Positions 1-8,648 of a DNA stretch of 64,000 bases are shown piece after piece (positions within the stretch are counted from its first letter, which is position 1; each line of letters starts with the position of its first letter). The notes beneath the pieces were generated by a model that saw nothing but the letters and a program-made list of their open reading frames with translations, was not told the DNA's origin and ran no database searches. Source of the stretch: Microbacteriaceae bacterium (GTDB lineage Bacteria > Actinomycetota > Actinomycetes > Actinomycetales > Microbacteriaceae); assembly GCA_019638805.1 (NCBI GenBank), contig JAHBTA010000001.1, forward strand, positions 310,001 through 374,000, given 5' to 3'. A program made the translations under genes and the position numbers.

Positions 1-876
1 CCGGTTCATGGGCACCTCGCCGGCGAGATCACTTTCGATCTCGGCGCCGACGGCGAGCTGGTCGTGCGTCAGGGGGAAGGGCAGGTGCGCCTCGAACTCG
101 GCGGAGAGCTTCCCCGGCACGCGCGGGGCGGCACCGGTCGCCCGGCGCTCGGCGCGCTGCCGCAGCAGCCCGGCCTGCAGAACGAAGGCCTCCTGGAATC
201 GCAGCGCGTCCTGCGCGCGCCGCCAGTCGGCGTCGACCGCGGGCCGGTGCACGAGCCGCAGCGCCTCCGCGAATCCGATGAGCCCGCGGCCGGTGCGCAC
301 GTCATCGGGCACCGGGTCGTCGAGCTCGGCGGGCAGCAGGTCGAGGATGACTCCGATGGCCTTCGCGACCTTCCAGCTGGGGACGCTCGCGGTCGCCGGG
401 TAGATCGGCACGGGCTGCTCGACCCAGTCGCGGGCGCTGCCGTCGAGCCCCGGCACGTCGGCGTCTGGCGGAAAGAGCTCGTAGTCGGGGTGCGCGAGCT
501 GCCGGGCACCCCTGTACGAGCCGACCTTGCCCGCGAAGATGCCGCGGGCCCCCGGCACGAGTTCGCCCGTGCGCCAGCGCTGGTTGAAGAACGTCAGCGT
601 GAGAAAGCCCCGCCCGTCGGTGATCGACACCTCGAGGATCGAGCCCTTGCGCTGCCGCATAGCGCGCTCCTGCACCGAGCGGACCTCGGCGACGATCGTC
701 ACCGACTCGTCGACGTGCAACTCGTCGAGCGCGGTCAGCTCTCCCCGGCGGGCGTAGCGGCGCGGGTAGTGCGCGAGCAGCTCGCCCGCCGTGCGGTAAC
801 CGAAGGCCTTCTCGATCGCCTTCTCGCCCGCGCCCAGGATCGGGCCGAGCCGGCGGTCGAGCAGTGAATCGGGCAC
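1..876 (-). CDS. recG: ATP-dependent DNA helicase RecG, N-terminal part (cut by window edge)
   Basis: This is the N-terminal 292 residues of RecG, the helicase that remodels stalled forks and branched DNA. The 3' part lies beyond the left edge. The frame is open from a GTG at 876, and the opening residues (VPDSLLDRRLGPILGAG) fit RecG. The wedge/OB-fold region follows (VTIVAEVRSV about residues 54-63, LTLTFFNQRW near 92-101), and the sequence ends at FPLTHDQLAVGAEI, the conserved stretch before Walker A. The helicase motifs are outside the window. It lies 120 bases downstream of the acyl-CoA dehydrogenase gene on the same strand, separated by a hairpin-forming repeat. No strong ribosome binding site is visible, so the exact start is less certain than the identity. 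Confidence 0.92.
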   Translation of the reverse strand, partial: MPDSLLDRRLGPILGAGEKAIEKAFGYRTAGELLAHYPRRYARRGELTALDELHVDESVTIVAEVRSVQERAMRQRKGSILEVSITDGRGFLTLTFFNQRWRTGELVPGARGIFAGKVGSYRGARQLAHPDYELFPPDADVPGLDGSARDWVEQPVPIYPATASVPSWKVAKAIGVILDLLPAELDDPVPDDVRTGRGLIGFAEALRLVHRPAVDADWRRAQDALRFQEAFVLQAGLLRQRAERRATGAAPRVPGKLSAEFEAHLPFPLTHDQLAVGAEIESDLAGEVPMNR

Positions 877-928
877 CTCACGAGCGTAACGAGCGCCGCC
901 GTCGCGGGGCCGGCATCCACCCTGCGCG

Positions 929-993
929 CACTAGGGTTGCGCAGCACGGTGCCGCCGAACAGATCCGCGGCACGGTGCCGCCGAACCCTAGTG
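929..993. repeat. Inverted repeat enclosing two direct 17-bp repeats (terminator-like)
   Basis: The perfect 10-bp arms CACTAGGGTT (929-938) and AACCCTAGTG (984-993) enclose two exact copies of GCACGGTGCCGCCGAAC (944-960 and 970-986, period 26). Each copy contains the start of a smaller palindrome around GGCACGGTGCC. The element begins 4 bases past the acyl-CoA dehydrogenase stop codon and lies upstream of recG, so it probably terminates or attenuates the upstream transcript. No T-tract follows, as is common in high-GC actinobacteria. Confidence 0.6.
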
Positions 994-996
994 TTC

Positions 997-2706
997 TCAG
1001 AGCTCGAACGGGTACCCGCGCCGGTCGCGCACCGAGCGCCCGATCTGCGCCACGTACTTGTCGTCGTTGATCTCGAGCCCGCGCAGCTCGCGCCCCACCT
1101 CGCGCTCGGTCTTCTTGAGGTAGTTCATCGCCACGGTCTTCTCGGCTCCCGAGATGGGCTCGCCGTCGCGCGCGAAGATCGCGCTCGCCCGCGCGATGGT
1201 CGCGATCTGCGAATAGATGCCGGATGCGGCTTCCGCCAGCCGCTTCTGCACGAGCTGCTTCTCCTGCACCTTCTTGCCGTGTGTGCGGAGAGCCCCTTCG
1301 GCCGCATCGCGGAGGCGGACCACCTGGCCGGCGACCGACGACACCCGCCCCGAGAACGCACGGTGCGCACCCTCGAGCCGCTCGGGCCGCAGCGCCCGGC
1401 CGATGCGTCCCGACACGTAGGGCGCGAGCTCGCCGAATGCACGGCCGGGGTCGCTCAGCTTGATGCTCGCAACATCGGGCAGATCCTCGCTCAGCGCCTT
1501 GAGCCCGTTGAGCGCGACGTAGGCGCGCATGACGTCGTTCGAGCCCTCGAAGATCGGGAAGATGCGGAAGTCGCGCAGGGCCTTGGCCAGCGGGTGGCGG
1601 TTCATGAATGCCTCCCCGCCGAGCAGCTGGAACGCCCGGTTGAGCGCGTACCACCCGCGATCGGACGCCTCCACCTTGGTCATCGCGGACTCCAGCGAGA
1701 AGTCGGCCACGCCCGCATCCACCAGGCCGGTCGTCAGGTAGCTGCTGGACTCGAGGCCGTAGATCTGCGCGGCCATCCAGGCGAGCTTCTCCTCGACCAT
1801 CTCGAAGTCGATGAGGTGCCGGTCGAACTGCCGGCGGGTGCTCACGTGGTCGTAGGCGATCTCGAGGAAGCGCTTCATCCCGCCCGAGATCGCGGTGCCC
1901 ATCGACATGCGGCCGTTGTTGAGCGTGTTCATGGCGATGCGGAAGCCGTCGCCCGGTTCTCCGAGCAGGTTCTCCGCCGGCACCCGCACGTTGTTGAAGT
2001 GCACGCGCTGCAGGTTGTTGGCGCGCAGGCCCAGGGTCTCGAAGCGCGGGCCGGTCGAGAGCCCGTCCATGCCCTTCTCCACGATGAGCGCGACGTGCCC
2101 GAGTTCGCTGCGCGCGAAGACCGTCAGGACATCCTTGCTGCCGTTGCCGATCCAGCGCTTCTCGCCGTTGAGCAGCCACGACCCGTCGCTCTGGCGCTCG
2201 GCCCAGGTTTCGAGGTTGTAGGCGTCGCTGCCGACGTTCGGCTCGGTCAGCACGAACGCCGCGAGCTTGCGCCCGGCGGCCAGATCCGGAAGCCAGCGCG
2301 CCTTCTGGTCGTCGGTGCCGAACAGGTACAGCGGCTTGGTGCCGATCGACTGGTGCACGCCCATGACGACCGCGAGGGTCCCGTCGACGTAGCCGAACTC
2401 CTCCATGACGCGGCAGTAGCCGGACTGGCTGAGTCCGAGGCCGCCGTACTTCTCGTCGACGAACATGCCCGTGAGCTTGCGCTCACCCAGGTCCCGGATG
2501 ACGTCGTCGCCGACCCACCCGGCCTCCTCGGCCTTCCACGGGTCGAAGCTCGCCAGGTACTCGCGCGCGGAGGCGACCGCCGCATCCACCCGGACGCGCT
2601 CGTCGCCCTCGATGAGGGGGAAGGGCATCACGAGCTCGGACTGGATCTGCCCGAGGAAGAGGCCCTTGGTGAAGCTCGGCTTGGGGGTGCGATCGACGGT
2701 GGACAT
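997..2706 (-). CDS. Acyl-CoA dehydrogenase, VLCAD/ACAD9-like
   Basis: This 569-residue FAD flavoprotein should catalyse alpha,beta-dehydrogenation of acyl-CoA in beta-oxidation. The N-terminal and central acyl-CoA dehydrogenase domains are clear: FVLTEPNVGSDA near residues 151-162 and the beta-domain WLLNGEKRWIGNG after it. The probable catalytic base is Glu387 in IFEGSNDVMR, the position used by very-long-chain enzymes (FEGTND). A C-terminal extension of about 180 residues also resembles VLCAD/ACAD9 and makes it longer than the 380-400 residue short/medium-chain enzymes. I start at ATG 2706 (MSTVDRTPKP), preceded by GAGG; a longer frame to 2763 looks like non-coding leader. It is divergent from rsmD. 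Substrate chain length is inferred only. Confidence 0.88.
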   Translation of the reverse strand: MSTVDRTPKPSFTKGLFLGQIQSELVMPFPLIEGDERVRVDAAVASAREYLASFDPWKAEEAGWVGDDVIRDLGERKLTGMFVDEKYGGLGLSQSGYCRVMEEFGYVDGTLAVVMGVHQSIGTKPLYLFGTDDQKARWLPDLAAGRKLAAFVLTEPNVGSDAYNLETWAERQSDGSWLLNGEKRWIGNGSKDVLTVFARSELGHVALIVEKGMDGLSTGPRFETLGLRANNLQRVHFNNVRVPAENLLGEPGDGFRIAMNTLNNGRMSMGTAISGGMKRFLEIAYDHVSTRRQFDRHLIDFEMVEEKLAWMAAQIYGLESSSYLTTGLVDAGVADFSLESAMTKVEASDRGWYALNRAFQLLGGEAFMNRHPLAKALRDFRIFPIFEGSNDVMRAYVALNGLKALSEDLPDVASIKLSDPGRAFGELAPYVSGRIGRALRPERLEGAHRAFSGRVSSVAGQVVRLRDAAEGALRTHGKKVQEKQLVQKRLAEAASGIYSQIATIARASAIFARDGEPISGAEKTVAMNYLKKTEREVGRELRGLEINDDKYVAQIGRSVRDRRGYPFEL

Positions 2707-2792
2707 GCCTCGATTGTCGAATGGGCCGCCCGCCCGCGCCAATGCATTGTGGGGATGCTCCAAGCCGCCCCGCGCCGGATAGCGTGACCGTT

Positions 2793-3359
2793 GTGACGCG
2801 CATCATCGGGGGCTTCGCCGGGTCGCTGCGACTCGACGTGCCACGCTACGGCACCCGGCCCACGAGCGACCGGGTGCGCGAGGCGATCTTCTCGGCGCTC
2901 GAGGCACGGGATGCCGTGGCCGGATCGCGCGTGCTCGACCTGTATGCGGGTTCGGGCGCGCTCGGGCTCGAGGCGGCATCGCGGGGCGCGGTGCAGGTGA
3001 CCCTCGTGGACCGGGTCTTCGGGGTCGGCCGGATCGCACGCGCCAACGCGGACAAGGTTCGGGCGGCGGCGGCGCGGGACGCGCAACCGGAGATCGTGGT
3101 GTCGAGCCAGCCCGTGCAGTCCTTCCTGGGCGGGGCTCTCGGACCCTGGGACCTGGTGTTCCTCGACCCGCCCTACGAGCTGGGCGGGGCCGAGCTCGCC
3201 CACAACCTCGAAGCACTCGTGCCGCGACTCTCGGCGGATGCCGTGGTCGTGCTCGAGCGCTCGGCGCGCGATCCCGCCCCCGAGTGGCCGGCCGCGCTCG
3301 AACTCGAGCGGCGCAAGGACTACGGCGACACCGCGATCTACTGGCTGCGACCTGCCTGA
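2793..3359 (+). CDS. rsmD: 16S rRNA (guanine966-N2)-methyltransferase RsmD
   Basis: RsmD methylates G966 of 16S rRNA with S-adenosylmethionine. The protein is 188 residues from GTG 2793 and opens with TRIIGG, the usual RsmD beginning. The SAM-binding motif DLYAGSGALGLE is at about residues 49-60 and the catalytic DPPY at 125-128, after LVF. An alternative in-frame GTG at 2784 would add three residues; frames reaching 2721 overlap the divergent gene's leader and are unlikely. The 3' end overlaps the convergent PIN-toxin gene by 22 bases. Confidence 0.9.
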   Translation: MTRIIGGFAGSLRLDVPRYGTRPTSDRVREAIFSALEARDAVAGSRVLDLYAGSGALGLEAASRGAVQVTLVDRVFGVGRIARANADKVRAAAARDAQPEIVVSSQPVQSFLGGALGPWDLVFLDPPYELGGAELAHNLEALVPRLSADAVVVLERSARDPAPEWPAALELERRKDYGDTAIYWLRPA

Positions 3360-3760
3360 CCGGCGTCGCCCGGAAATCGAGCCAGGCCTCGCGAGACCAG
3401 ATCCCGCGCATCGCAGCTCACGAGCTGCGCGCCCCAGCGATCAGCGGCGGCGACATACGCGGCGTCGTACACCGAGATCCCGTGCTCACCGGCAACCGAT
3501 GCCGCACGGGCCAGCAGCTCCGAGTCGGCCCGAACCAGACCGCCGTCGTCGGCGACCGCGTCGACACGCTCACGCAGTCGCGCGGCTGCGGCGTCGTCGT
3601 GCCACGCGCGAATGGCGACATTGGTCACCTCGTAGAGGGCGAGGTCGAGCGTCGCCAGCGGCTCGTCACCGGCGAGCAGTCGCAGCGCGGCGATGTGATG
3701 CTCGTCGTCGGCGTCCTCCGTCGCGAGCAGCACGCTGGCGTCGAGCAGCCACAGGCTCAC
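3338..3760 (-). CDS. PIN-domain ribonuclease toxin (VapC-like)
   Basis: This 140-residue PIN-domain protein is probably the toxin of a type II module that cleaves RNA. The acidic active-site set is visible: Asp7 (LWLLDASV), Glu44 (LYEVTNV), Asp99 (SVYDAAYVAAA) and Asp117 (SCDARD). It overlaps the ribbon-helix-helix antitoxin gene by 4 bases, the usual translational coupling of such pairs. Its 3' end runs into the convergent rsmD end by 22 bases. Which RNA is cut cannot be seen from the sequence. Confidence 0.87.
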   Translation of the reverse strand: MSLWLLDASVLLATEDADDEHHIAALRLLAGDEPLATLDLALYEVTNVAIRAWHDDAAAARLRERVDAVADDGGLVRADSELLARAASVAGEHGISVYDAAYVAAADRWGAQLVSCDARDLVSRGLARFPGDAGQAGRSQ

Positions 3761-3993
3761 CGCGCGGGCCGGTTCGCCTTGACGACCTCGGAGACCCCGC
3801 CGCCGCGCCGCGCCACCCGGCCCGCGGCGTCATCGAGCCGCTTCATGCGCTGAATGCGCCGGGCGACCCCGCTGCGCATCGACTCCTCGGCCAGCGTGCG
3901 CAGCAGTCCGCTCCGGCTGGTCCCGCGGCGCTCGGCCTCGACGTCGATCGCGCGCAACACGTCGTCAGGGAACGACACCATCACTTTTGTCAC
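3757..3993 (-). CDS. Ribbon-helix-helix antitoxin (VapB-like)
   Basis: This 78-residue protein opens with an RHH DNA-binding segment (KVMVSFPDDVLRAIDVEAER, then GTSRSGLLRTL, residues about 3-34) followed by a basic tail expected to bind the toxin. It is the first gene of the pair and overlaps the PIN toxin by 4 bases. I start at GTG 3993; the open frame extends to 4041, but that extension would cross the palindromic promoter region and run into the thiL end. It probably represses its own promoter through the palindrome at 4003-4013. Confidence 0.82.
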   Translation of the reverse strand: MTKVMVSFPDDVLRAIDVEAERRGTSRSGLLRTLAEESMRSGVARRIQRMKRLDDAAGRVARRGGGVSEVVKANRPAR

Positions 3994-4002
3994 GCAACGA
4001 GT

Positions 4003-4013
4003 ATACCCGGTAT
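4003..4013. promoter_or_regulatory. Putative vapBC operator palindrome
   Basis: ATACC-C-GGTAT is an 11-bp hyphenated palindrome 10 bases upstream of the antitoxin start, in the only AT-rich patch of this intergenic segment. RHH antitoxins commonly autoregulate through such sites, so I infer an operator overlapping the promoter. It also sits just past the thiL stop codon. Confidence 0.45.
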
Positions 4014-4019
4014 TGCCGA

Positions 4020-5006
4020 CTAGCCGGCGGCGCCGTCCCAATCGGCGTAGGGGTCCCAGCCGCCGCGGTGGTCGTAGGGGCGGCCGTCGACGAGCAGACC
4101 CTCCCCGGTGCGGACGATCCCGATCGCGCGGAACCCGCCGGGCATCGCGACCCCGGCCGGGAAGGCCGCCAGCAGAGCGTGGTCCTCGCCCCCGGTGAGC
4201 GCTCGCGGCGAGCCCACCGCGTCGGAGTCGAGGTCCAGCGCGACACCGCTGGCGTCCGCGATGCGCCGGGCGTCGATCGCGAGACCGTCGCTCACGTCGA
4301 GCATGGCCGTGGCTCCCGCGAGCGCGGCCGCGACGCCGTCCGCGAGCGGGGGGCGCGGGCTCAGTTGCGCCATGAGCGCGGCGGGATGCGACTCCCGCAG
4401 CTCCGCGGCGCGTGCCGCGCTGGGTGCCCCCACGGCATCCACCCCGTGGGCGAAGAGCAGCTCGAGCCCCTCCGCCGCGAGGCCCAGGTCGCCCGACACG
4501 GCGACGACGTCACCGGGTCGCGCGCCGGAGCGCAGCACCGGGGCCCGGCCCTCCAGGTCGCCGAACGCCGTGACCGCGATGACCATCCGGTCCGAGACGC
4601 TCAGATCGCCGCCCGCCACCCCGCACCCCGGTGCCAGCGCGGTGCACGCGTCGCGCAGGCCGTCGGCGAGCTCCTCCAGGAAGGTCACCGCGGTGCCCTC
4701 AGGCGCGACCACCGCCACGAGCAGGGCCGTCGGCACCGCCCCCATGGCGGCGACGTCGGCCAGGTTGCTCGCCGCCGCCTTCCAGCCCAGGTCGTGCGCC
4801 GTCGACCAGGCCAGCCGGAAGTCCGGTCCGTGCACCATGGTGTCGGTCGTGACGACGTAGCGCGCATCGGGCGCGGCGAGCACCGCGGCGTCGTCACCCG
4901 GCCCGATCAGGGCGAGCGCGGCATCCGGCAGTCGCGGAAAGATCCGCCGCAGCACGGCGGACTCCCCCAGGGACGCGAGGGTCTCCTCGCCCGCCGGAAC
5001 CGTCAT
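4020..5006 (-). CDS. thiL: Thiamine-monophosphate kinase
   Basis: ThiL phosphorylates thiamine monophosphate to the active cofactor thiamine pyrophosphate with ATP. The 328-residue protein has the ATP/Mg-binding GPGDDAAVL segment near residue 35, then TTDTMVHGPDF, KAAASNLADVAAMGA, GVAGGDLSVSD, AVSGDLGLAAEGL and AMLDVSDGLAIDA in the family order. I start at ATG 5006 (MTVPAGEETL). It is divergent from the DUF3515 lipoprotein gene with a 24-base gap, so the two must share a compact promoter region. The 3' end is 26 bases from the vapBC antitoxin start. Confidence 0.93.
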   Translation of the reverse strand: MTVPAGEETLASLGESAVLRRIFPRLPDAALALIGPGDDAAVLAAPDARYVVTTDTMVHGPDFRLAWSTAHDLGWKAAASNLADVAAMGAVPTALLVAVVAPEGTAVTFLEELADGLRDACTALAPGCGVAGGDLSVSDRMVIAVTAFGDLEGRAPVLRSGARPGDVVAVSGDLGLAAEGLELLFAHGVDAVGAPSAARAAELRESHPAALMAQLSPRPPLADGVAAALAGATAMLDVSDGLAIDARRIADASGVALDLDSDAVGSPRALTGGEDHALLAAFPAGVAMPGGFRAIGIVRTGEGLLVDGRPYDHRGGWDPYADWDGAAG

Positions 5007-5030
5007 GCCCCTCACGCTAGCCTGGGAGGG

Positions 5031-5525
5031 ATGAAGCGCAGGCGTGCCCGGGCCGCGGCGATCGCCGCGATCCTGGCCGCGACCCCGCTGCTCGCCGCGT
5101 GCGCACCCACCGTGGTCATGCACCCGGCGGACGACGCCAACAACCCGGACTGCGCGGCCGTCATCGTGCGGCTGCCCGACCAGGTCGCGGGGCTCGACCG
5201 ACGCCAGACCGATGCGCAATCCACGGCGGCCTGGGGCGACCCGGATGCCGTGCTGCTGCGCTGCGGGGTGACCGTTCCGGCGGCGTCCGAACTGCCCTGC
5301 ATCGACAAGGGGATCTTCTGGCTGCGCGACGACTCCGACGAAGCGTTCTGGCGCTTCACGACCTTCGGGCGCGACCCGGCGATCGACGTGGTCGTCGCGA
5401 AGGACATCGCCTCGGGCCCCGGCGTCGTGCTCGAGGAGCTCGAGAACGCGGTGTCGTTCACCCCCGAGAACGGCCTGCGCTGCACCGACACCGACGATAC
5501 GGTGACGGGCGAACCGCTCGACTGA
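5031..5525 (+). CDS. DUF3515 lipoprotein
   Basis: This 164-residue actinobacterial DUF3515-type protein starts at ATG 5031 directly after GGGAGGG. An arginine-rich N-terminus, a hydrophobic stretch and a lipobox (LLAAC, Cys24) predict a membrane-anchored lipoprotein. Four further cysteines (Cys44 in NPDCAAV, then LLRCGV, LPCIDKG and LRCTDT) could form disulfides outside the cell. DUF3515 genes commonly neighbour thiL and ddl in actinobacteria; the function is unknown. It converges on ddl. Confidence 0.82.
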   Translation: MKRRRARAAAIAAILAATPLLAACAPTVVMHPADDANNPDCAAVIVRLPDQVAGLDRRQTDAQSTAAWGDPDAVLLRCGVTVPAASELPCIDKGIFWLRDDSDEAFWRFTTFGRDPAIDVVVAKDIASGPGVVLEELENAVSFTPENGLRCTDTDDTVTGEPLD

Positions 5526-5531
5526 GCGGCG

Positions 5532-5569
5532 ACTGAGCCGGGTCGGCGCGGCGTGGGCGCCGGGTCAGT
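5532..5569. terminator. Weak hairpin between convergent DUF3515 and ddl genes
   Basis: ACTGA and TCAGT arms flank a GC-rich core (GCC and GGC words) in the 50-base gap between two convergent stop codons. Pairing is imperfect and there is no T-tract, so this is only a plausible bidirectional terminator. Confidence 0.3.
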
Positions 5570-5575
5570 GCGGCG

Positions 5576-6667
<1,092 letters not shown>

Positions 6668-6680
6668 CTGGCGGATCCTC

Positions 6681-7703
6681 TCACTCGCCCTGCGGCTCGT
6701 CGGTGGTCAGGTGCGGGGCGATGTCGCGCGGGTGCAGGGTCCCGTCCAGCACCTCGGCGACCTGGGCGACGATGGGCATCTCGACGCCCTTCGCCCTGGC
6801 CAGCTCGAGGATCGGGGCCACCGAGCTGAGACCTTCCGCGGTCTGGTTCATCTGCGCGATGACCTCCCGGAAGGCATAGCCCTGGCCGAGTAGCCGGCCG
6901 GCCGTGTTGTTGCGCGAGAGCGGGGACTCGCAGGTGGCGATGAGGTCGCCGAGACCGGCCAGCCCGCTCAGGGTCTCGGGGCGCGCGCCGTAGGCAACCG
7001 CGAAATCCGTCATCTCGACCAGGCCGCGCGTGATGATCGACGCCTTGGTGTTCTCGCCGTAGCCCACCCCGTCGACGATGCCGATGGCGACCGCGATGAG
7101 GTTCTTGAGCACCCCGCCGAACTCGGTGCCGATGACGTCGGTGTTGACGAAGCTGCGGAAGTACGGGTTGGTGGCGATCTTGGCCACCTCGGTCGCCGTG
7201 GCGAGCTCGGCCGAGGAGACGACCGCCGCGGTCGGCTGCTCCTTGGCGATCTCGAGCGCGAGGTTGGGGCCGGAGACCACCGCGATGCGCTCGGGCCCGA
7301 CGCCGAGCTCCTGCGCGATGACCTCGCTCATGCGCGAGCGGGTGCTCATCTCGACGCCCTTCATGAGCGAGACCACGATGGCCTCCGCCGGGATGAGGTC
7401 GCGGATGATTCGCAGGTTCTCGCGCACCGACTGGCTCGGCACGCTCAGGTAGACGTGCTCGGCGCCCTCGAGGACCTCGGGGAGGCGGTGGCTGGCCGAG
7501 ATGCCGCGGGGCAGGTTGATGCCGGGCAGATAGTCGGAGTTGCGGCGGGACTGCATGATCTCCCGCGCCACCTCGGGGCGCCTCGCCCACATGGCCACGC
7601 GCGAGCCGCCGTCGGCGAGGATCTTCGCGAACGTGGTGCCCCAGGACCCGGAGCCGATGACCGCCACGTGCGGGACGCCCACGATCGGCAGCTGCATCGT
7701 CAT
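6681..7703 (-). CDS. gpsA: Glycerol-3-phosphate dehydrogenase [NAD(P)+]
   Basis: GpsA reduces dihydroxyacetone phosphate to sn-glycerol 3-phosphate for phospholipid synthesis. The 340-residue protein has the Rossmann motif GSGSWGTTFAKIL near residues 14-26, the SLMKGVE segment, a KNLIAVAIGIVDGVGYGENTKA block with the catalytic lysine, and the family's C-terminal helical domain. I start at ATG 7703 (MTMQLPIVG), preceded by GAGG; an in-frame GTG 18 bases upstream is possible. It probably leads the gpsA-ddl unit and is divergent from the EI24 gene. Confidence 0.93.
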   Translation of the reverse strand: MTMQLPIVGVPHVAVIGSGSWGTTFAKILADGGSRVAMWARRPEVAREIMQSRRNSDYLPGINLPRGISASHRLPEVLEGAEHVYLSVPSQSVRENLRIIRDLIPAEAIVVSLMKGVEMSTRSRMSEVIAQELGVGPERIAVVSGPNLALEIAKEQPTAAVVSSAELATATEVAKIATNPYFRSFVNTDVIGTEFGGVLKNLIAVAIGIVDGVGYGENTKASIITRGLVEMTDFAVAYGARPETLSGLAGLGDLIATCESPLSRNNTAGRLLGQGYAFREVIAQMNQTAEGLSSVAPILELARAKGVEMPIVAQVAEVLDGTLHPRDIAPHLTTDEPQGE

Positions 7704-7774
7704 GACATCCTCGGCGGGCACCGTGTCATTCTGCCAGGCGCGGTGCGCGCGGCCGGTGCGGATACCCTGTCGGC

Positions 7775-8626
7775 ATGGTCGGCACCGCCGCACGTCGGGT
7801 TCTGGTCGAACCCGGCACCCGCGCGGTCGGGGCGGTCAGCGAGTTCTTCCGGGGCTTCGCGACGCTGTTCCGGGGCTTCGGCTGGTGGCGCAAGCGCCCC
7901 GGTCTCATGCTGCTGGGGCTGCTGCCCGCCCTCATCGTCATCACCGCGCTCGTGCTGCTCGCCCTGGTCGTGGCCGGCTTCGCCGAGCAGGCGGTCACGG
8001 CCCTGACGCCCTTCGCGGATGCGTGGGCAGCCCCGCTGCGCGATCTGCTCCGGATCGCCCTGGCGATCGCGCTCCTGCTCGGCGTGGTGTTCGCGTCGGT
8101 CGCGGCCTTCACGGCGCTGACCCTCATCGTGGGAGACCCGTTCTACGAGCGCATCTGGCGTGCCGTCGAGACCGATCTGGGCGGTCTCGACGCACGGGAG
8201 GGCCCGGGGTTCTGGCGCGCCGTGGCCGACGGTCTGCGGGTCATGGTGCGTGCCCTGATCGCCGCGATCGTGCTCGCGCTCATCGCCCTCATCCCGGTGG
8301 TCGGCTCCGTGCTCTCCGCCGTCCTGGGCGTCGTGTTCTCCGGGCGCATGCTCGCACTCGAACTCACCGCGCGACCGCTCGAGGCGCGCGGGATGCGGCG
8401 GCCGCAGCGGCGCGCGTTACTGCGCACGAGACCGGCCAGGACCACCGGGTTCGGCGTGGCGGTGCAGCTGTGCTTCCTGGTGCCCGGCGGCGCGATCGTC
8501 GTCATGCCGGCCGCGGTGGCCGGCGGGGTGCACCTCGCGCGCGAGCTGCTGGCCGAGCCGCCGGCGCCGGCGCCACCCACCCCGGGTGAGAGTGCACCCG
8601 TGCCTAGTGCGCCAGCGCGCGACTAG
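7775..8626 (+). CDS. EI24/CysZ-like membrane protein
   Basis: This 283-residue integral membrane protein has the EI24 domain layout: an FRGFGWWRKRP entry segment, then several hydrophobic helices (roughly residues 41-70, 90-118, 158-190 and 225-245) and the conserved VGDPFYERIW between helices 2 and 3. EI24/CysZ proteins are linked to sulfate uptake in some bacteria, but a role here is not evident. The last dozen residues, rich in Pro and Ala, are encoded inside a hairpin repeat that also spans the stop codon. It is convergent with the PLP enzyme gene. Confidence 0.82.
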   Translation: MVGTAARRVLVEPGTRAVGAVSEFFRGFATLFRGFGWWRKRPGLMLLGLLPALIVITALVLLALVVAGFAEQAVTALTPFADAWAAPLRDLLRIALAIALLLGVVFASVAAFTALTLIVGDPFYERIWRAVETDLGGLDAREGPGFWRAVADGLRVMVRALIAAIVLALIALIPVVGSVLSAVLGVVFSGRMLALELTARPLEARGMRRPQRRALLRTRPARTTGFGVAVQLCFLVPGGAIVVMPAAVAGGVHLARELLAEPPAPAPPTPGESAPVPSAPARD

Positions 8627-8644
8627 TCACTACTGCACTCCCAC
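8586..8644. repeat. Hairpin repeat, copy A (terminator-associated)
   Basis: The outer arms GTGAGAGTGCA (8586-8596) and TGCACTCCCAC (8634-8644) pair with one mismatch, and inner arms CTAGT and ACTAG pair inside. The same block order recurs at 24248-24307. The element spans the EI24 stop codon and ends just before the stop of the convergent PLP enzyme gene, so a bidirectional terminator role is likely. Confidence 0.62.
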
Positions 8645-8648
8645 ACGG

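Noticed and set aside
937..2787. 616-codon open frame on the plus strand opposite the acyl-CoA dehydrogenase
   Set aside because: Its protein is rich in Arg, Ala, Gly, His and Val with no domain. It is the codon-position shadow of the real gene, as are similar long plus-strand frames at 11223-12608, 13173-14654, 21824-23965, 26020-28344 and 60267-61520.
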